Part shown: positions 14,137 to 22,919 of the stretch, piece by piece
Layout of the letters: each line of letters starts with the position of its first letter
How positions within the stretch are numbered: the first letter of the stretch is position 1
NCBI RefSeq assembly: GCF_003665155.1
Contig: NZ_RCFQ01000033.1
Coordinates: forward strand, 1-34,585
From: Mariprofundus sp. EBB-1
GTDB lineage: Bacteria; Pseudomonadota; Zetaproteobacteria; Mariprofundales; Mariprofundaceae
DNA length: 34,585 nucleotides
Reading direction: 5' to 3'
Notes under the pieces: generated by a model
Seen by the model: only the letters and a program-made list of their open reading frames with translations
Database searches by the model: none
Told to the model about the DNA's origin: nothing
Program-made: the position numbers and the translations under genes

Positions 14137-15432
14137 TTATTTCGCTTTCGTTACTTCCAACCAGGCATTGCTTAGCCCGATAGTGGATCTGAGCATCTTC
14201 AGGCGGGCAAGTGCTTCGGCTCTGTTGTGATGTTTGCTGGCGAGAAGCCTGTACCACACATGCTGTTTAATGGTCACCGGTACGATAGTCGTTTGAATAT
14301 CAATTTTGGCAAAATGTCCTTGTTCGGAGGCCGCTTCAACTTCTGAATAGTGAGAAGAGAGATAGATGGAGTAGTTTGCCTGCCCTGATGGTGTGGCTGT
14401 TGTATGGTGTTCGGTATTTGCTGTTGCGGTTATTTGATCGTGGCTATTTTCATTTACTATTTCACTGCCTGCAGCGGCTACGATTGTGCTATTGGCGTTT
14501 GTTGGTGTCATGTCTGCAGGAGCGGCATTGTTCAGGCTTATTCTGGTTTTCATGCTTGAGTTCATCTCGCCAGTTTTATCGGCACTGTGCTCAATCTTAG
14601 TATTTTTATTGGCGTTTGTTGGTGTGTCAGTTGCGTCTATATTATCTAGCTCATCTGTGAACTCATCTGCGCCCTGCGTGTTATCATTACCCTCTTCTAA
14701 ATCAAAATCATCCTCTTCCCAATCATCATCTTTATTGACTGCCGGTGCAGGAGGGTGCCCGTCATGAATCAAGAAGTTCCGGTTCTGACGATAGGCTTCA
14801 CGCGTGAATACGTAAGGATCAAGTGCCAGCTCATCGCGCATGGATGATGCATCTAACAGTTGTGCACGTTTATCAATGTATTTAAGTGCTGTGACAGGAA
14901 TAGTTACATAAGGAGCAATGACCAGTCCTGCCCAGAATAGCGGGTCGGTAGCCGTAGCGGTGATAAAATCAGGTGTGTTGCGTAATGAGTTCGGCCCTAA
15001 CAGCGGGTAAACAATATAAGCTCCCTGTGAGACACCCCAGACTGCCAGTGTTTGACCAAAATCTTCATCATGACGTTCAAACCCCATGGGGGTTGCCACA
15101 TCAACCAGCCCACCAATACCCAGAATAGTGTTTATCAAAAACCGCATGAAATCCTGTGATCCTTGTGCACCCTTACCCTGTAAAAAACCATTCAGCACCG
15201 TATTCATATAGGTGGCATTGTCATAAAAATTGGATACTGCCGTACGCATAGGTTTGGGGATAGCTGCGCTGTATCCCTGTGCAAGGGGCTTTAAAGTGAC
15301 ACGGTCAATGCTGTCGTTGACCGTATCTGTTGCCCGGTTCACCGGTTGGATAGGGTCATGACTATTTTGTGTGGTGGCACAGGCGGAGAGCATCAATGCC
15401 AACAGTAATACCAGTATGGAAGTTGATTTCAT
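14137..15432 (-). CDS. mlaA: MlaA (VacJ) lipoprotein with acidic linker and C-terminal SPOR-like domain
   Basis: The first ~224 residues are MlaA, the outer-membrane lipoprotein that removes mislocalised phospholipids from the outer leaflet and passes them to the Mla system. The signal peptide has lipobox L-S-A-C (Cys18), and DPIQPVNR, FLINTILGIGGLVDVA, DFGQTLAVWGVSQGAYIVYPLLGP and DPYVFTREAYRQN are the family hallmarks. Typical MlaA ends there at about 230-280 residues. This one continues for ~200 more: a low-complexity, Asp/Glu- then Thr/Asn-rich linker (228-348), then about 352-431 with SPOR-like character (ANYSIYLSSHY, then VWYRLLASKHHNRAEALARLKML, and AWLEV). SPOR domains bind denuded septal peptidoglycan, so the fusion might tie lipid transport to the division site. 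The SPOR call is by eye. The gene stands alone on the minus strand. Confidence 0.9.
   Translation of the reverse strand: MKSTSILVLLLALMLSACATTQNSHDPIQPVNRATDTVNDSIDRVTLKPLAQGYSAAIPKPMRTAVSNFYDNATYMNTVLNGFLQGKGAQGSQDFMRFLINTILGIGGLVDVATPMGFERHDEDFGQTLAVWGVSQGAYIVYPLLGPNSLRNTPDFITATATDPLFWAGLVIAPYVTIPVTALKYIDKRAQLLDASSMRDELALDPYVFTREAYRQNRNFLIHDGHPPAPAVNKDDDWEEDDFDLEEGNDNTQGADEFTDELDNIDATDTPTNANKNTKIEHSADKTGEMNSSMKTRISLNNAAPADMTPTNANSTIVAAAGSEIVNENSHDQITATANTEHHTTATPSGQANYSIYLSSHYSEVEAASEQGHFAKIDIQTTIVPVTIKQHVWYRLLASKHHNRAEALARLKMLRSTIGLSNAWLEVTKAK
14491..14625. repeat. Exact 18-bp direct repeat in the mlaA linker
   Basis: ATTGGCGTTTGTTGGTGT occurs at 14491-14508 and 14608-14625, 117 bases (39 codons) apart and in the same frame, giving the repeated residues PTNAN in the linker of the MlaA fusion. 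It suggests growth of the linker by duplication. Confidence 0.85.
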
Positions 15433-15632
15433 GAGCCTATACTATGTCGTTGAAAGATAATTGCACGATCAACGGAGTCTTTTCTTTTTCGGCTTCGTCC
15501 AACCTTGATTCGCACTGACTTATTGCTGAGAAGTCTCTACCATTAGCGGTATGTTATGTTTAACGCCATCTTCTGATACCTCTGCTTCTTACGCAGTAGA
15601 TACGTGTTTGCCCATCATGGCTCCTGTTTAAT

Positions 15633-17504
15633 ATGTATCTGGAACATTTCGGGCTGAATGAGTTGCCCTTTACTATCGCACCTAATCCGCGTTATCTGTA
15701 TTTAACGCAACAACATCAGGAAGCACTTGCACATCTATCTTATGGACTGGGCAGTGCTGGTGGAGTGATTCTGTTAACGGGTGAAGTGGGTACTGGCAAA
15801 ACCACCATCAGTCGAAAATTGCTTGAAGATATTCCGGAACATATTGATATTGCCTGGATTGTGAGTCCGAGGCTTTCCGTTGAAGAGTTGTTGGCTTCGA
15901 TCTGTGATGAGCTTTCCATCGCTTACCCGGAAGCGAATAACAGCATTAAAATATTTACCGACCGTATTAATGCCTATTTGATCGAAGCCCATGGCCATGG
16001 GCGCAATGTTGTTGTGATGATTGATGAGGCACAAAACCTTTCGCCTGAAGTCTTGGAACAGTTGCGATTATTGACGAACCTAGAAACAAGTGAACGAAAA
16101 CTGTTACAAATTATCCTGCTTGGTCAACCTGAACTCAAAGAGAAGTTGGAGCGAAATGATTTACGACAATTGGCTCAACGTATTACAGCACGTTATCACC
16201 TGCGCTCTTTGAGCAAAGAGGAGAGCGGTGAATATATCCGTCACCGGCTTGCCGTTGCCGGATGTAACAGGCCCGTATTTTCCAGCAAGGCAATCGCTGT
16301 GCTGTTTGATTTCAGTCACGGCACACCACGTTTGATTAATTTGTTGTGTGACCGCGCCTTGCTTGGCGTTTACAGCTGCAATGAATCTATAGTTACGCCA
16401 GAGCATGTACGACAAGCAAGCAAAGAGGTGCTCGGTGATCATATTGAAGTGTCAAAACGGGGCAGCTTGATGCCGTTTGTGCTTGTTTTTGTGATGTGTA
16501 TTGGCATAGGTGTATTGCTGCATGGAATATGGCCCTGGTTCGTTGAAACATACGATTCGCATCCGGGTGTAACTACTTCGGCGACCTTGATGGATCATAC
16601 CGTTCATGAAAAAGAAATTGGCAATGCGAAAATAGCACATGATCCTCTGAATACTGAACAGCTTGTAGCATCAGCCCTTGATGCGACATTAGAGGGAGAT
16701 ATTGCAGCTGATGATAGTGCTGCATTGCACTCTAATGCGGATGAAACGCTTACAGAACAAGGATTGCAAGCGGCACGACCTGCAGAGGCCAGGCCGGAGT
16801 CTATGGCTGCTGAGGCAACTCCGGTTGAGCCTGCGTTGGCGCAGGAAACGCAACAGGAAGCCGGTGAGCCTGTAAGTCTGTTCCCTGACAACCCATGGGA
16901 GGTTATTGAAAAAACAGGTACCAAAGAGCTGGCTTTTCAGACCTTGGCAGCGTTGTGGGATACCAGTATTAGCAATGTGGGTGGGGCACTTTGTGATCAA
17001 TTGCGGGGTAAGCGTCTCTTATGTTTGCAGCAACGCACCAACTTGTGGTTGTTACGGGAGCATAATCGTCCCGCCATATTCCATATCAAGGGTAGTGATG
17101 GTCAGGATCATTATGCAGTGATCCGTTCTATTGAAGGAGATCAGCTGGTCATACAGCTTGATCAGCAATATTGGGATATATCGTTTAGTGAGTTGGAGCA
17201 GCATTGGCAAGGGCAGTTTACACTGTTCTGGCTTAAACCGCCGGGATATACCAAAGATATTCAGCAAGGTGATTCTGGGCCAATGGTGCAATGGCTTGCG
17301 CAGCAGATGGATAATATCCAAGGCGAAATGATCCCAAAACAGACATTTAAGACAATGAATGCAATGTTAGCTGAACGCCTTAAAAACTTTCAACAATCGG
17401 AAGGTTTGCCATCCGATGGTATTGTCGGACCGCTGACATTGATGCGTATCAATGAACGCATCGATCAAAGCATGCCAAGACTGACATATGGGGAATTGTT
17501 TTAA
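15633..17504 (+). CDS. exeA: ExeA/GspA-type AAA+ ATPase with C39-like and peptidoglycan-binding regions
   Basis: The 623-residue protein follows the ExeA plan. The start MYLEHFGLNELPF is the usual one for the family. A cytosolic AAA+ ATPase carries Walker A GEVGTGKT (50-57), Walker B VVVMIDEAQ (126-134) and the segment HGTPRLINLLCDRAL. One membrane segment spans about 280-302. A variable linker leads to a periplasmic part with a C39-peptidase-like fold without the catalytic Cys (about 420-540, including DGQDHYAVIRSI) and a PG_binding_1 domain (about 545-615, FQQSEGLPSDGIVGPLTL). In Aeromonas, ExeA with ExeB helps type II secretin assemble through the peptidoglycan. No other type II secretion gene lies here, so it could instead serve a type IV pilus or MSHA-like system. 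The stop overlaps the next start (TAATG). Confidence 0.9.
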   Translation: MYLEHFGLNELPFTIAPNPRYLYLTQQHQEALAHLSYGLGSAGGVILLTGEVGTGKTTISRKLLEDIPEHIDIAWIVSPRLSVEELLASICDELSIAYPEANNSIKIFTDRINAYLIEAHGHGRNVVVMIDEAQNLSPEVLEQLRLLTNLETSERKLLQIILLGQPELKEKLERNDLRQLAQRITARYHLRSLSKEESGEYIRHRLAVAGCNRPVFSSKAIAVLFDFSHGTPRLINLLCDRALLGVYSCNESIVTPEHVRQASKEVLGDHIEVSKRGSLMPFVLVFVMCIGIGVLLHGIWPWFVETYDSHPGVTTSATLMDHTVHEKEIGNAKIAHDPLNTEQLVASALDATLEGDIAADDSAALHSNADETLTEQGLQAARPAEARPESMAAEATPVEPALAQETQQEAGEPVSLFPDNPWEVIEKTGTKELAFQTLAALWDTSISNVGGALCDQLRGKRLLCLQQRTNLWLLREHNRPAIFHIKGSDGQDHYAVIRSIEGDQLVIQLDQQYWDISFSELEQHWQGQFTLFWLKPPGYTKDIQQGDSGPMVQWLAQQMDNIQGEMIPKQTFKTMNAMLAERLKNFQQSEGLPSDGIVGPLTLMRINERIDQSMPRLTYGELF

Positions 17505-18211
17505 TGTCCTATATTCTGGATGCGTTGAAAAAATCAGAGGAGAAGCGGGGGGCGAGGCGGGAGCCAGTGCAGCAGCCTGCTTTTGCTCCTGAACATGGCC
17601 ATAGAAAACGTCGGTTCGGTTTGTCGATCATATTACTCATGGCAGCATTGCTGATTGGTTGGTGCATTGCCCAATGGCAGCAGGAACCCAATCAAAAAAA
17701 TGCGTCGGCGACCGCTTCGATACCTGTTAAAGAGGTACCGAAGCAGGGTCTTGTAGAAAAAAATAGACCGGCAACAGCGCAAGTGAAAACAGTTGAGCCT
17801 CTGCTGGTAACAGAGACGTTGGCGCCATCCATTGCCGATGATCAGCCAGCCCCTGTCATTGATGTTGAAGCACAGCAGCCAGTCTTCAAACCAGTCACCC
17901 CGGCCTCCCCGGTTCGTGATATACAAGCTGGTCGTGTATCCGATGATGCTGGGCATAGGGAAGCGGCTGCTAATGTAGCGATTCAATCATTGCATGACTT
18001 GCCAGTAGCCGTACAGCAGTCTATGCCTGAGATTAAAATTGAAGGGCATATCTATGATATTGATCCGCATGCACGTATGGTCATTATCAACGGGCTAGTT
18101 CGCAAAGAAAAACATAGTATCGGTTCAGATATGCTTTTACAGGAAATTACGTCAGATGGTGTGATTATCAACTATAAGGGTGATCTGTTTCACATTGGTG
18201 TGTTTGATTAA
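17504..18211 (+). CDS. exeB: GspB/ExeB-type general secretion protein
   Basis: This 235-residue partner of the upstream ATPase begins with the family signature MSYILDALKKSEEKR (cytosolic), followed by one membrane segment (about 38-57) and a Pro/Ala-rich periplasmic linker. The C-terminal GspB domain (about 175-235) contains IEGHIYDIDPHARMVIINGLV and ends GDLFHIGVFD. GspB/ExeB forms an inner-membrane complex with GspA/ExeA and contacts the secretin. The 1-base overlap with the upstream gene (TAATG) fits translational coupling and a 1:1 complex. The call is firm on family, less so on which secretin it serves. Confidence 0.9.
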   Translation: MSYILDALKKSEEKRGARREPVQQPAFAPEHGHRKRRFGLSIILLMAALLIGWCIAQWQQEPNQKNASATASIPVKEVPKQGLVEKNRPATAQVKTVEPLLVTETLAPSIADDQPAPVIDVEAQQPVFKPVTPASPVRDIQAGRVSDDAGHREAAANVAIQSLHDLPVAVQQSMPEIKIEGHIYDIDPHARMVIINGLVRKEKHSIGSDMLLQEITSDGVIINYKGDLFHIGVFD

Positions 18212-18253
18212 TCATCTAGCATTGATGCCATAAAACAGTGATGGAGTGAAAGA

Positions 18254-19012
18254 ATGAAACGAATCAATTGGAATATAATAGTGATTGCGAGTCTGTTTGC
18301 AGGGCCAGTACCTCAGGCATCGGCTGGTTGGATGGATCAGGTGGGAGGCTTGCTTCAGGATTCGGGCATCACGCAGCCCGCATCACCTGCTGCATCTTCA
18401 ATCGCTGCTTTGAGTCATTCGGATATGGTTGCCGGTTTAAAAGATGCGCTGAAAGTTGGTTCGGAGAGTGTGGTTGCTCAGTTGAGCAAAGCTGATGGAT
18501 TTAACAAGGACAAAGCTATTCATATTCCATTGCCGAAAAATTTAGAAACGGTGAAATCAGCACTCAATACCGTTGGTATGGGATATATGATGGATGACTT
18601 GGAGTTGCGCTTAAATCGTGCTGCAGAAGCTGCCACTCCGAAAGCCAAACGCATTTTTGCTGATTCCATTAAGTCTATGAGTATTGATGATGCAAAAGGG
18701 ATACTCAATGGCCCGGATGATGCTGCCACGCAATATTTTAAAGGTAAGATGTCAACGCCGCTATCCAAAGAGATGCGCCCGATTGTTACCAATGCATTGA
18801 ATGAGGCCGGAGCGGTTCAGGCTTATGACAGTGTGATGGGTCAATACCAGTCATTGCCTTTCATGCCCGATGTGAAAGCCAATCTTACCCAGCATGTGGT
18901 TGATCTCGGTTTGTCGGGTATTTTTCACTATATGGCTGCTGAAGAAGCCGCTATTCGTAAAAATCCTGTTAAACGCACAACTGATATATTGCAAAAGGTG
19001 TTTAGTCGTTAG
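18254..19012 (+). CDS. DUF4197 exported protein
   Basis: A 252-residue protein with a signal peptide (cleavage near QASAG, residue 25), followed by the DUF4197 domain through to the C terminus. Family segments are VAGLKDALKVGSESVVAQLSKADGF, IHIPLPKNLETVKSALNTVGMG, LELRLNRAAEAATPKAKRIF and the Phe-rich end DLGLSGIFHYMAAEEAAIRKNPVKRTTDILQKVF (whole family length). The function is unknown; members are periplasmic and helical. The start follows a GAGTGAAAG purine run 42 bases after exeB, so it may be in the same transcript. Confidence 0.88.
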   Translation: MKRINWNIIVIASLFAGPVPQASAGWMDQVGGLLQDSGITQPASPAASSIAALSHSDMVAGLKDALKVGSESVVAQLSKADGFNKDKAIHIPLPKNLETVKSALNTVGMGYMMDDLELRLNRAAEAATPKAKRIFADSIKSMSIDDAKGILNGPDDAATQYFKGKMSTPLSKEMRPIVTNALNEAGAVQAYDSVMGQYQSLPFMPDVKANLTQHVVDLGLSGIFHYMAAEEAAIRKNPVKRTTDILQKVFSR

Positions 19013-19068
19013 AGTAGTGTATCTCAATAGATAAATAGTTTTTTCACTATGAATGAGAGGAGACCATC

Positions 19069-19119
19069 ATGGGTTTTATTATAGTTATTTGGCATGTTTT
19101 GAGCGTTGAAAAAATATGA
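19069..19119 (+). CDS. Candidate 16-residue leader ORF coupled to ppa
   Basis: ATG 19069 is preceded by a strong GAGAGGAG ribosome binding site (7 bases away). The frame encodes [16 protein letters not shown] and stops in ATGA, whose ATG is the start of the pyrophosphatase gene. The pyrophosphatase start has no ribosome binding site of its own, so ribosomes terminating here could reinitiate there. The peptide is hydrophobic. It may be a translated leader or just a ribosome-loading device. Confidence 0.5.
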   Translation: MGFIIVIWHVLSVEKI

Positions 19120-19745
19120 AGAATTTTTCTCAATGGCGTCCGCATCCCTGGCATGGTCTGATGGTGGGATCTGAACCTCCGAGACTGCTGAATGCGTTTA
19201 TTGAAATCAGCCCTGTTGATACGGTGAAATTCGAAGTGGATAAGGAAACCGGTTATTTGCGTGTGGATCGATCCATACGTTCATCTTCCCAACATCCTTC
19301 CCTGTATGGTTTTGTTCCGCGTACACTGTGTGCCGACCGAGTTTGTGGGCTAATGGAGGGTGCGTTGCGGGGGGATGGTGATCCGTTGGATATCTGCGTA
19401 ATTTCTGAACGGCCAATTGCGCGTACTGAGATTATTGTTAATGCACGCGTGATTGGTGGGTTGCCAATGTGTGATCATGGTGAAGCAGATGATAAAATTA
19501 TTGCTGTGATTGAGGATGATCCATTGTGGTCGACAGCCAATGATATTTCAGAGCTACCGAAAGCTATCATTGATCGATTGATGCATTATTTTCTAACCTA
19601 TAAATTTTCCCCGAACGAAGATCATAAGGTTACTATTGGTGAGCCCTATGGCTTTGAACATGCGGCAAAAGTTATTGAAGCTGCAGTAGCCGATTATAAT
19701 GATGAATTTGATACCAGTTCGGAGCGGCACAACTTTACATCTTGA
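19116..19745 (+). CDS. ppa: Inorganic pyrophosphatase, family I
   Basis: It hydrolyses pyrophosphate to two phosphates in the cytosol, pulling biosynthetic reactions forward. The 209 residues contain [24 protein letters not shown] (substrate strand), SLYGFVPRT, the metal-binding [11 protein letters not shown] (Asp87, Asp89, Asp92), and [16 protein letters not shown] with further metal ligands. The length is slightly above the usual ~175-200, with a short N-terminal extension ([14 protein letters not shown]). The start lacks its own ribosome binding site and overlaps by 4 bases a 16-codon ORF that has one. It is a single gene followed by weak and strong hairpins in the convergent region. Confidence 0.92.
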   Translation: MKNFSQWRPHPWHGLMVGSEPPRLLNAFIEISPVDTVKFEVDKETGYLRVDRSIRSSSQHPSLYGFVPRTLCADRVCGLMEGALRGDGDPLDICVISERPIARTEIIVNARVIGGLPMCDHGEADDKIIAVIEDDPLWSTANDISELPKAIIDRLMHYFLTYKFSPNEDHKVTIGEPYGFEHAAKVIEAAVADYNDEFDTSSERHNFTS

Positions 19746-19753
19746 TCAGCATT

Positions 19754-19784
19754 ACCCCTGATAACTGAAAGGATTCGGGGTTTT
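19754..19784 (+). terminator. Weak terminator-like hairpin after ppa
   Basis: ACCCC (19754-19758) pairs with GGGGT (19777-19781), followed by TTT. The stem is short and the loop is 18 bases, so it is a weak candidate that may act together with the long hairpin downstream. Confidence 0.35.
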
Positions 19785-19798
19785 AAACTAGATGTTGT

Positions 19799-19852
19799 TT
19801 TCAGAGCGCCTACACGGAAGCATTGTAAGCAACTGTGTAGAGCGCCCTGAAA
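19799..19852. terminator. Long imperfect inverted repeat between convergent ppa and DUF3012 genes
   Basis: TTTCAG/CTGAAA, GCGC/GCGC and CTACAC/GTGTAG stack into a 16-pair stem with one A-C mismatch and one bulged A, closed by a 19-base loop. On the plus strand a T-rich tract follows about 13 bases later. It sits between convergent genes, so a bidirectional terminator is the simplest reading; a REP-like element is an alternative. Confidence 0.5.
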
Positions 19853-19859
19853 CCAAGCA

Positions 19860-20042
19860 TTATTTTTTATAATTACCAACAACACAGTGTTTCGTGAATG
19901 TAATCCCTTCTTCAGCAGTCCATTTGGCTTTATCTTTGTCACCCATGCTATCACACCAGGCTTTTGTGCCAGGCTCAGCTGAACAGCCAGAGAAGGCTCC
20001 TAATAGAAGTAGTATAAAACTTAGGCTTAATAGTTTTTTCAT
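19860..20042 (-). CDS. DUF3012 small lipoprotein
   Basis: This 60-residue lipoprotein has signal peptide MKKLLSLSFILLLLGAFSGC (lipobox F-S-G-C, Cys20), leaving a ~40-residue mature part. GTKAWCDSMGDKDKAKWTAEEG and FTKHCVV match the DUF3012 pattern, including the conserved Trp-Cys and C-terminal Cys, which could form a disulfide. The function is unknown. A strong AAGGAG ribosome binding site lies upstream on the minus strand. It reads away from tex and convergent with ppa. Confidence 0.85.
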   Translation of the reverse strand: MKKLLSLSFILLLLGAFSGCSAEPGTKAWCDSMGDKDKAKWTAEEGITFTKHCVVGNYKK

Positions 20043-20193
20043 ATGAATGCTCCTTAATATGCATATCTGTGTAAATATTGATTGGATACTCTGTCCTAAT
20101 TGGTGCGGCGTGTGAATAGTGATGGTTTTGATGAAGGCTTGGCACGTTGCGAATGATCATTCCGGAAAACGGATTGTATTGGGATAATAATTG

Positions 20194-20248
20194 AACGGCT
20201 TAATGATTTTTGATGTATGGTGATATTAGCCGTTTTATTCTTTTTTTT
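20194..20248 (+). terminator. Terminator-like hairpin 1 in the tex leader
   Basis: AACGGCT (20194-20200) pairs perfectly with AGCCGTT (20228-20234) and is followed by TTATTC and eight Ts (20241-20248). The loop is long (27 bases) but the U-tract is strong. No plus-strand gene ends just upstream; the nearest is ppa, 450 bases away past a minus-strand gene. Confidence 0.5.
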
Positions 20249-20267
20249 AGGCGATAAGCTTCCTGTC

Positions 20268-20291
20268 CTTCGGCTTGGGCCGGAGTTTTTT
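20268..20291 (+). terminator. Terminator-like hairpin 2 just before tex
   Basis: CTTCGGC (20268-20274) pairs with GCCGGAG (20279-20285; one G-T wobble) around loop TTGG, followed immediately by six Ts. This is a compact canonical intrinsic terminator ending 26 bases before the tex start, so it could act as an attenuator. Confidence 0.6.
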
Positions 20292-20317
20292 GAGAGTGAA
20301 CTGTTTGTGGAGATAGC

Positions 20318-22846
20318 ATGAAAATCGAGTTACGCATTGCTAAAGAACTAAACGCCAGAGAGCAGCAGGTAGTTGCTGCAATAGAGCTGTTGGATAGCGG
20401 GGCAACCGTGCCGTTTGTGGCGCGTTATCGTAAGGAAGTTACCGGCGGGCTTGATGATACACAGTTGCGCCATCTCGAAGAGCGTTTGCGTTACCTGCGT
20501 GATCTGGAAACGCGTCGTAGCGCAATTCTTAAGTCCATCACTGAGCAGGATAAACTCACACCTGAACTGAAAAAGAGCATTCTGGCCGCTGAAACCATGG
20601 CGCGATTAGAAGATTTATATTTACCGTATAAACAAAAGCGCCGCACCAAGGCTCAGCTTGCGCGTGAAGCAGGTTTGGAATCACTGGCTACACGTTTGCT
20701 TGCAGACCCGAATCAGCAACCCAAGGTGGCCGCCTTTGCTTATGTCGATGCCGAAAAAGGTATTGAGAGCATAGAAGCGGCATTGGATGGCGCGCGAGAC
20801 ATTTTGATGGAGATGTTTGGTGAAGATGCCGATCTGATTGGGCGGCTGCGTGATTATCTTTATCAACATGCAGTGGTTACAAGTAGCGTGGTGAAAAGTA
20901 AGCAAGAAGAGGGTGCCAAGTTCGCTGACTATTTTGATTATAGTGAACAGTTGAAACGTATGCCGTCGCATCGGGTACTGGCGTTGTTTCGTGGTCAGAA
21001 TGAGGGGGTGTTACGCGTTAAGCTGCTGGAAGCAGCAGACATTGAACAATCCTCCGAGTCTGGACATTGTGAAACTGCCATTGCCAATCGATTCAGGGTG
21101 AGTAATCGCGGCAGGGCTGCTGATCAATGGTTATTGGAGACAGTAAGTGCAGCTTGGAAGCAAAAACTGAGCAAACGTCTGGAATCAGACCTGTTTGCTC
21201 AGCTGAGTAAGAAGGCAGAAGAGGAAGCTGTTAAAGTCTTTGCATATAATTTAAGGGATTTGTTGCTGGCTGCTCCTGCCGGTCAGCGGGCTACAATGGG
21301 GCTTGATCCGGGGCTGAGAACGGGCGTGAAAGTAGCGGTGGTTGATGCGACCGGTAAAGTGTTGGATGTAGCGACCATTTATCCACATGCACCTGCTAAA
21401 CGTTGGGAAGAAGCGATTGCAGCGTTGGCGGTATTGGCCAATAAACATCAGGTTGATCTTGTCTCCATTGGTAATGGCACTGGCTCACGTGAAACAGAGG
21501 CCTTGGTGGAAGAGTTGCGTGATCGTTTCCCTCAATTGCATCTCACCCAGGTGATGGTTTCTGAAGCAGGTGCTTCGGTCTATTCGGCATCTGCTCTGGC
21601 GGCCAAAGAGTTTCCTGATATGGATGTCTCTTTGCGTGGAGCCGTATCTATTGCAAGACGTTTACAGGATCCGTTGGCTGAACTGGTGAAGATTGAGCCG
21701 AAAGCGATTGGGGTGGGGCAGTATCAGCATGATATCAGTCAAAGCTTTCTAGCACGTAGTCTTGATGCGGTGGTTGAGGATTGTGTGAACTATGTAGGTG
21801 TTGATGTGAATACGGCATCAGCGGAACTATTGTCGCATGTTGCTGGTTTGAGTCGGTCGATGGCAGAGAATATGGTTCGTTTTCGTGATGAACAGGGTGC
21901 ATTTAAAAACCGCCAGCAGATTATCAAGGTAAAGGGGATCGGTGCAAAAAGTTTTGAGCAGGCCGCTGGTTTCTTGAGAATTATGAACGGTGACAATCCA
22001 TTGGATGCATCTGCAGTACATCCGGAAGCATATCCTGTTGTTGAGGCTATTGTGCAAAAAGCCGGTAAATCAGTGAAAGAGCTGATAGGCAATGCAGCAT
22101 TTCTACAGCAATTAAATGCAGCAGATTTTGCCAATGAAACATGTGGAGCCATTACGGTGTCAGATATCTTACTGGAATTTGAGAAGCCGGGCCGGGATCC
22201 ACGACCTGAATTTCGTACGGCTAAATTCAGATCCGGTGTAAATGATGTGCGTGATTTGCGTGCAGGGATGCAACTCGAAGGGGTAGTGACCAACGTAGCT
22301 AATTTTGGTGCCTTTGTGGATATCGGTGTGCATCAGGATGGTCTGGTTCATATATCGGCACTGACCAATACGTTTGTTGATGATCCACATAAAGTGGTGA
22401 AAGCAGGGCAAGTGGTGCAGGTGAAAGTATTGGAAGCGGATGTGAAACGAAAACGCATTTCTTTGACCATGCGACTGGATGATGAGCCGGAAGTCAAAAT
22501 TGAAAAGACAGCCCGTTCTGAGCATCGCGATGAAGGCCAGAAAAACGCGCGGAAATCTGATGCTATGGCAAGGCAAGGTAAGCAGAGAAGTGAAAAATCT
22601 GCGACTGATGGCTCTGCCGCTAAGGGGCGTTCAAACAAAGCCGCTGCCAATCATAAAGCTCCCGAAAAAGGTGGCAGTCGTAAGGGCGGAAAGCATCATA
22701 CAAATAGCAAATCCGGTTCAAAAGCGCATTCCAAGCGTCCGAACAGCGCCAAAGATCAGGTGAAACAGAAACTTGATCGGAATAAGCGAGCACCACAAAG
22801 TGCGCTTGCAGCAGCATTTGCCAAAGCTATGGCTGAGGATAGCTGA
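20318..22846 (+). CDS. tex: Tex-family RNA-binding transcription accessory protein
   Basis: Tex is a nucleic-acid-binding protein of the Spt6-like family linked to transcription and RNA metabolism. The 842 residues contain the N-terminal Tex helices ([39 protein letters not shown]), a YqgF/RNase H-like domain beginning near 327 ([17 protein letters not shown]), helix-hairpin-helix modules (about 497-560, [19 protein letters not shown]), and an S1 domain (about 648-725, [25 protein letters not shown]). The last ~110 residues are a Lys/Arg/Ser/Gly-rich low-complexity tail, longer than in E. coli-type Tex (~770 residues), probably RNA-binding. A GGAG ribosome binding site precedes the ATG. Two terminator-like hairpins in the leader suggest controlled read-through, possibly by Tex itself (inference). 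Confidence 0.96.
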   Translation: MKIELRIAKELNAREQQVVAAIELLDSGATVPFVARYRKEVTGGLDDTQLRHLEERLRYLRDLETRRSAILKSITEQDKLTPELKKSILAAETMARLEDLYLPYKQKRRTKAQLAREAGLESLATRLLADPNQQPKVAAFAYVDAEKGIESIEAALDGARDILMEMFGEDADLIGRLRDYLYQHAVVTSSVVKSKQEEGAKFADYFDYSEQLKRMPSHRVLALFRGQNEGVLRVKLLEAADIEQSSESGHCETAIANRFRVSNRGRAADQWLLETVSAAWKQKLSKRLESDLFAQLSKKAEEEAVKVFAYNLRDLLLAAPAGQRATMGLDPGLRTGVKVAVVDATGKVLDVATIYPHAPAKRWEEAIAALAVLANKHQVDLVSIGNGTGSRETEALVEELRDRFPQLHLTQVMVSEAGASVYSASALAAKEFPDMDVSLRGAVSIARRLQDPLAELVKIEPKAIGVGQYQHDISQSFLARSLDAVVEDCVNYVGVDVNTASAELLSHVAGLSRSMAENMVRFRDEQGAFKNRQQIIKVKGIGAKSFEQAAGFLRIMNGDNPLDASAVHPEAYPVVEAIVQKAGKSVKELIGNAAFLQQLNAADFANETCGAITVSDILLEFEKPGRDPRPEFRTAKFRSGVNDVRDLRAGMQLEGVVTNVANFGAFVDIGVHQDGLVHISALTNTFVDDPHKVVKAGQVVQVKVLEADVKRKRISLTMRLDDEPEVKIEKTARSEHRDEGQKNARKSDAMARQGKQRSEKSATDGSAAKGRSNKAAANHKAPEKGGSRKGGKHHTNSKSGSKAHSKRPNSAKDQVKQKLDRNKRAPQSALAAAFAKAMAEDS

Positions 22847-22919
22847 TATAGTGCAGCTGAGACTGGTGACTTCGTCATAATAATAAGGTTGTTATCAGAG
22901 CTCTTCTGAGAGGGATATA

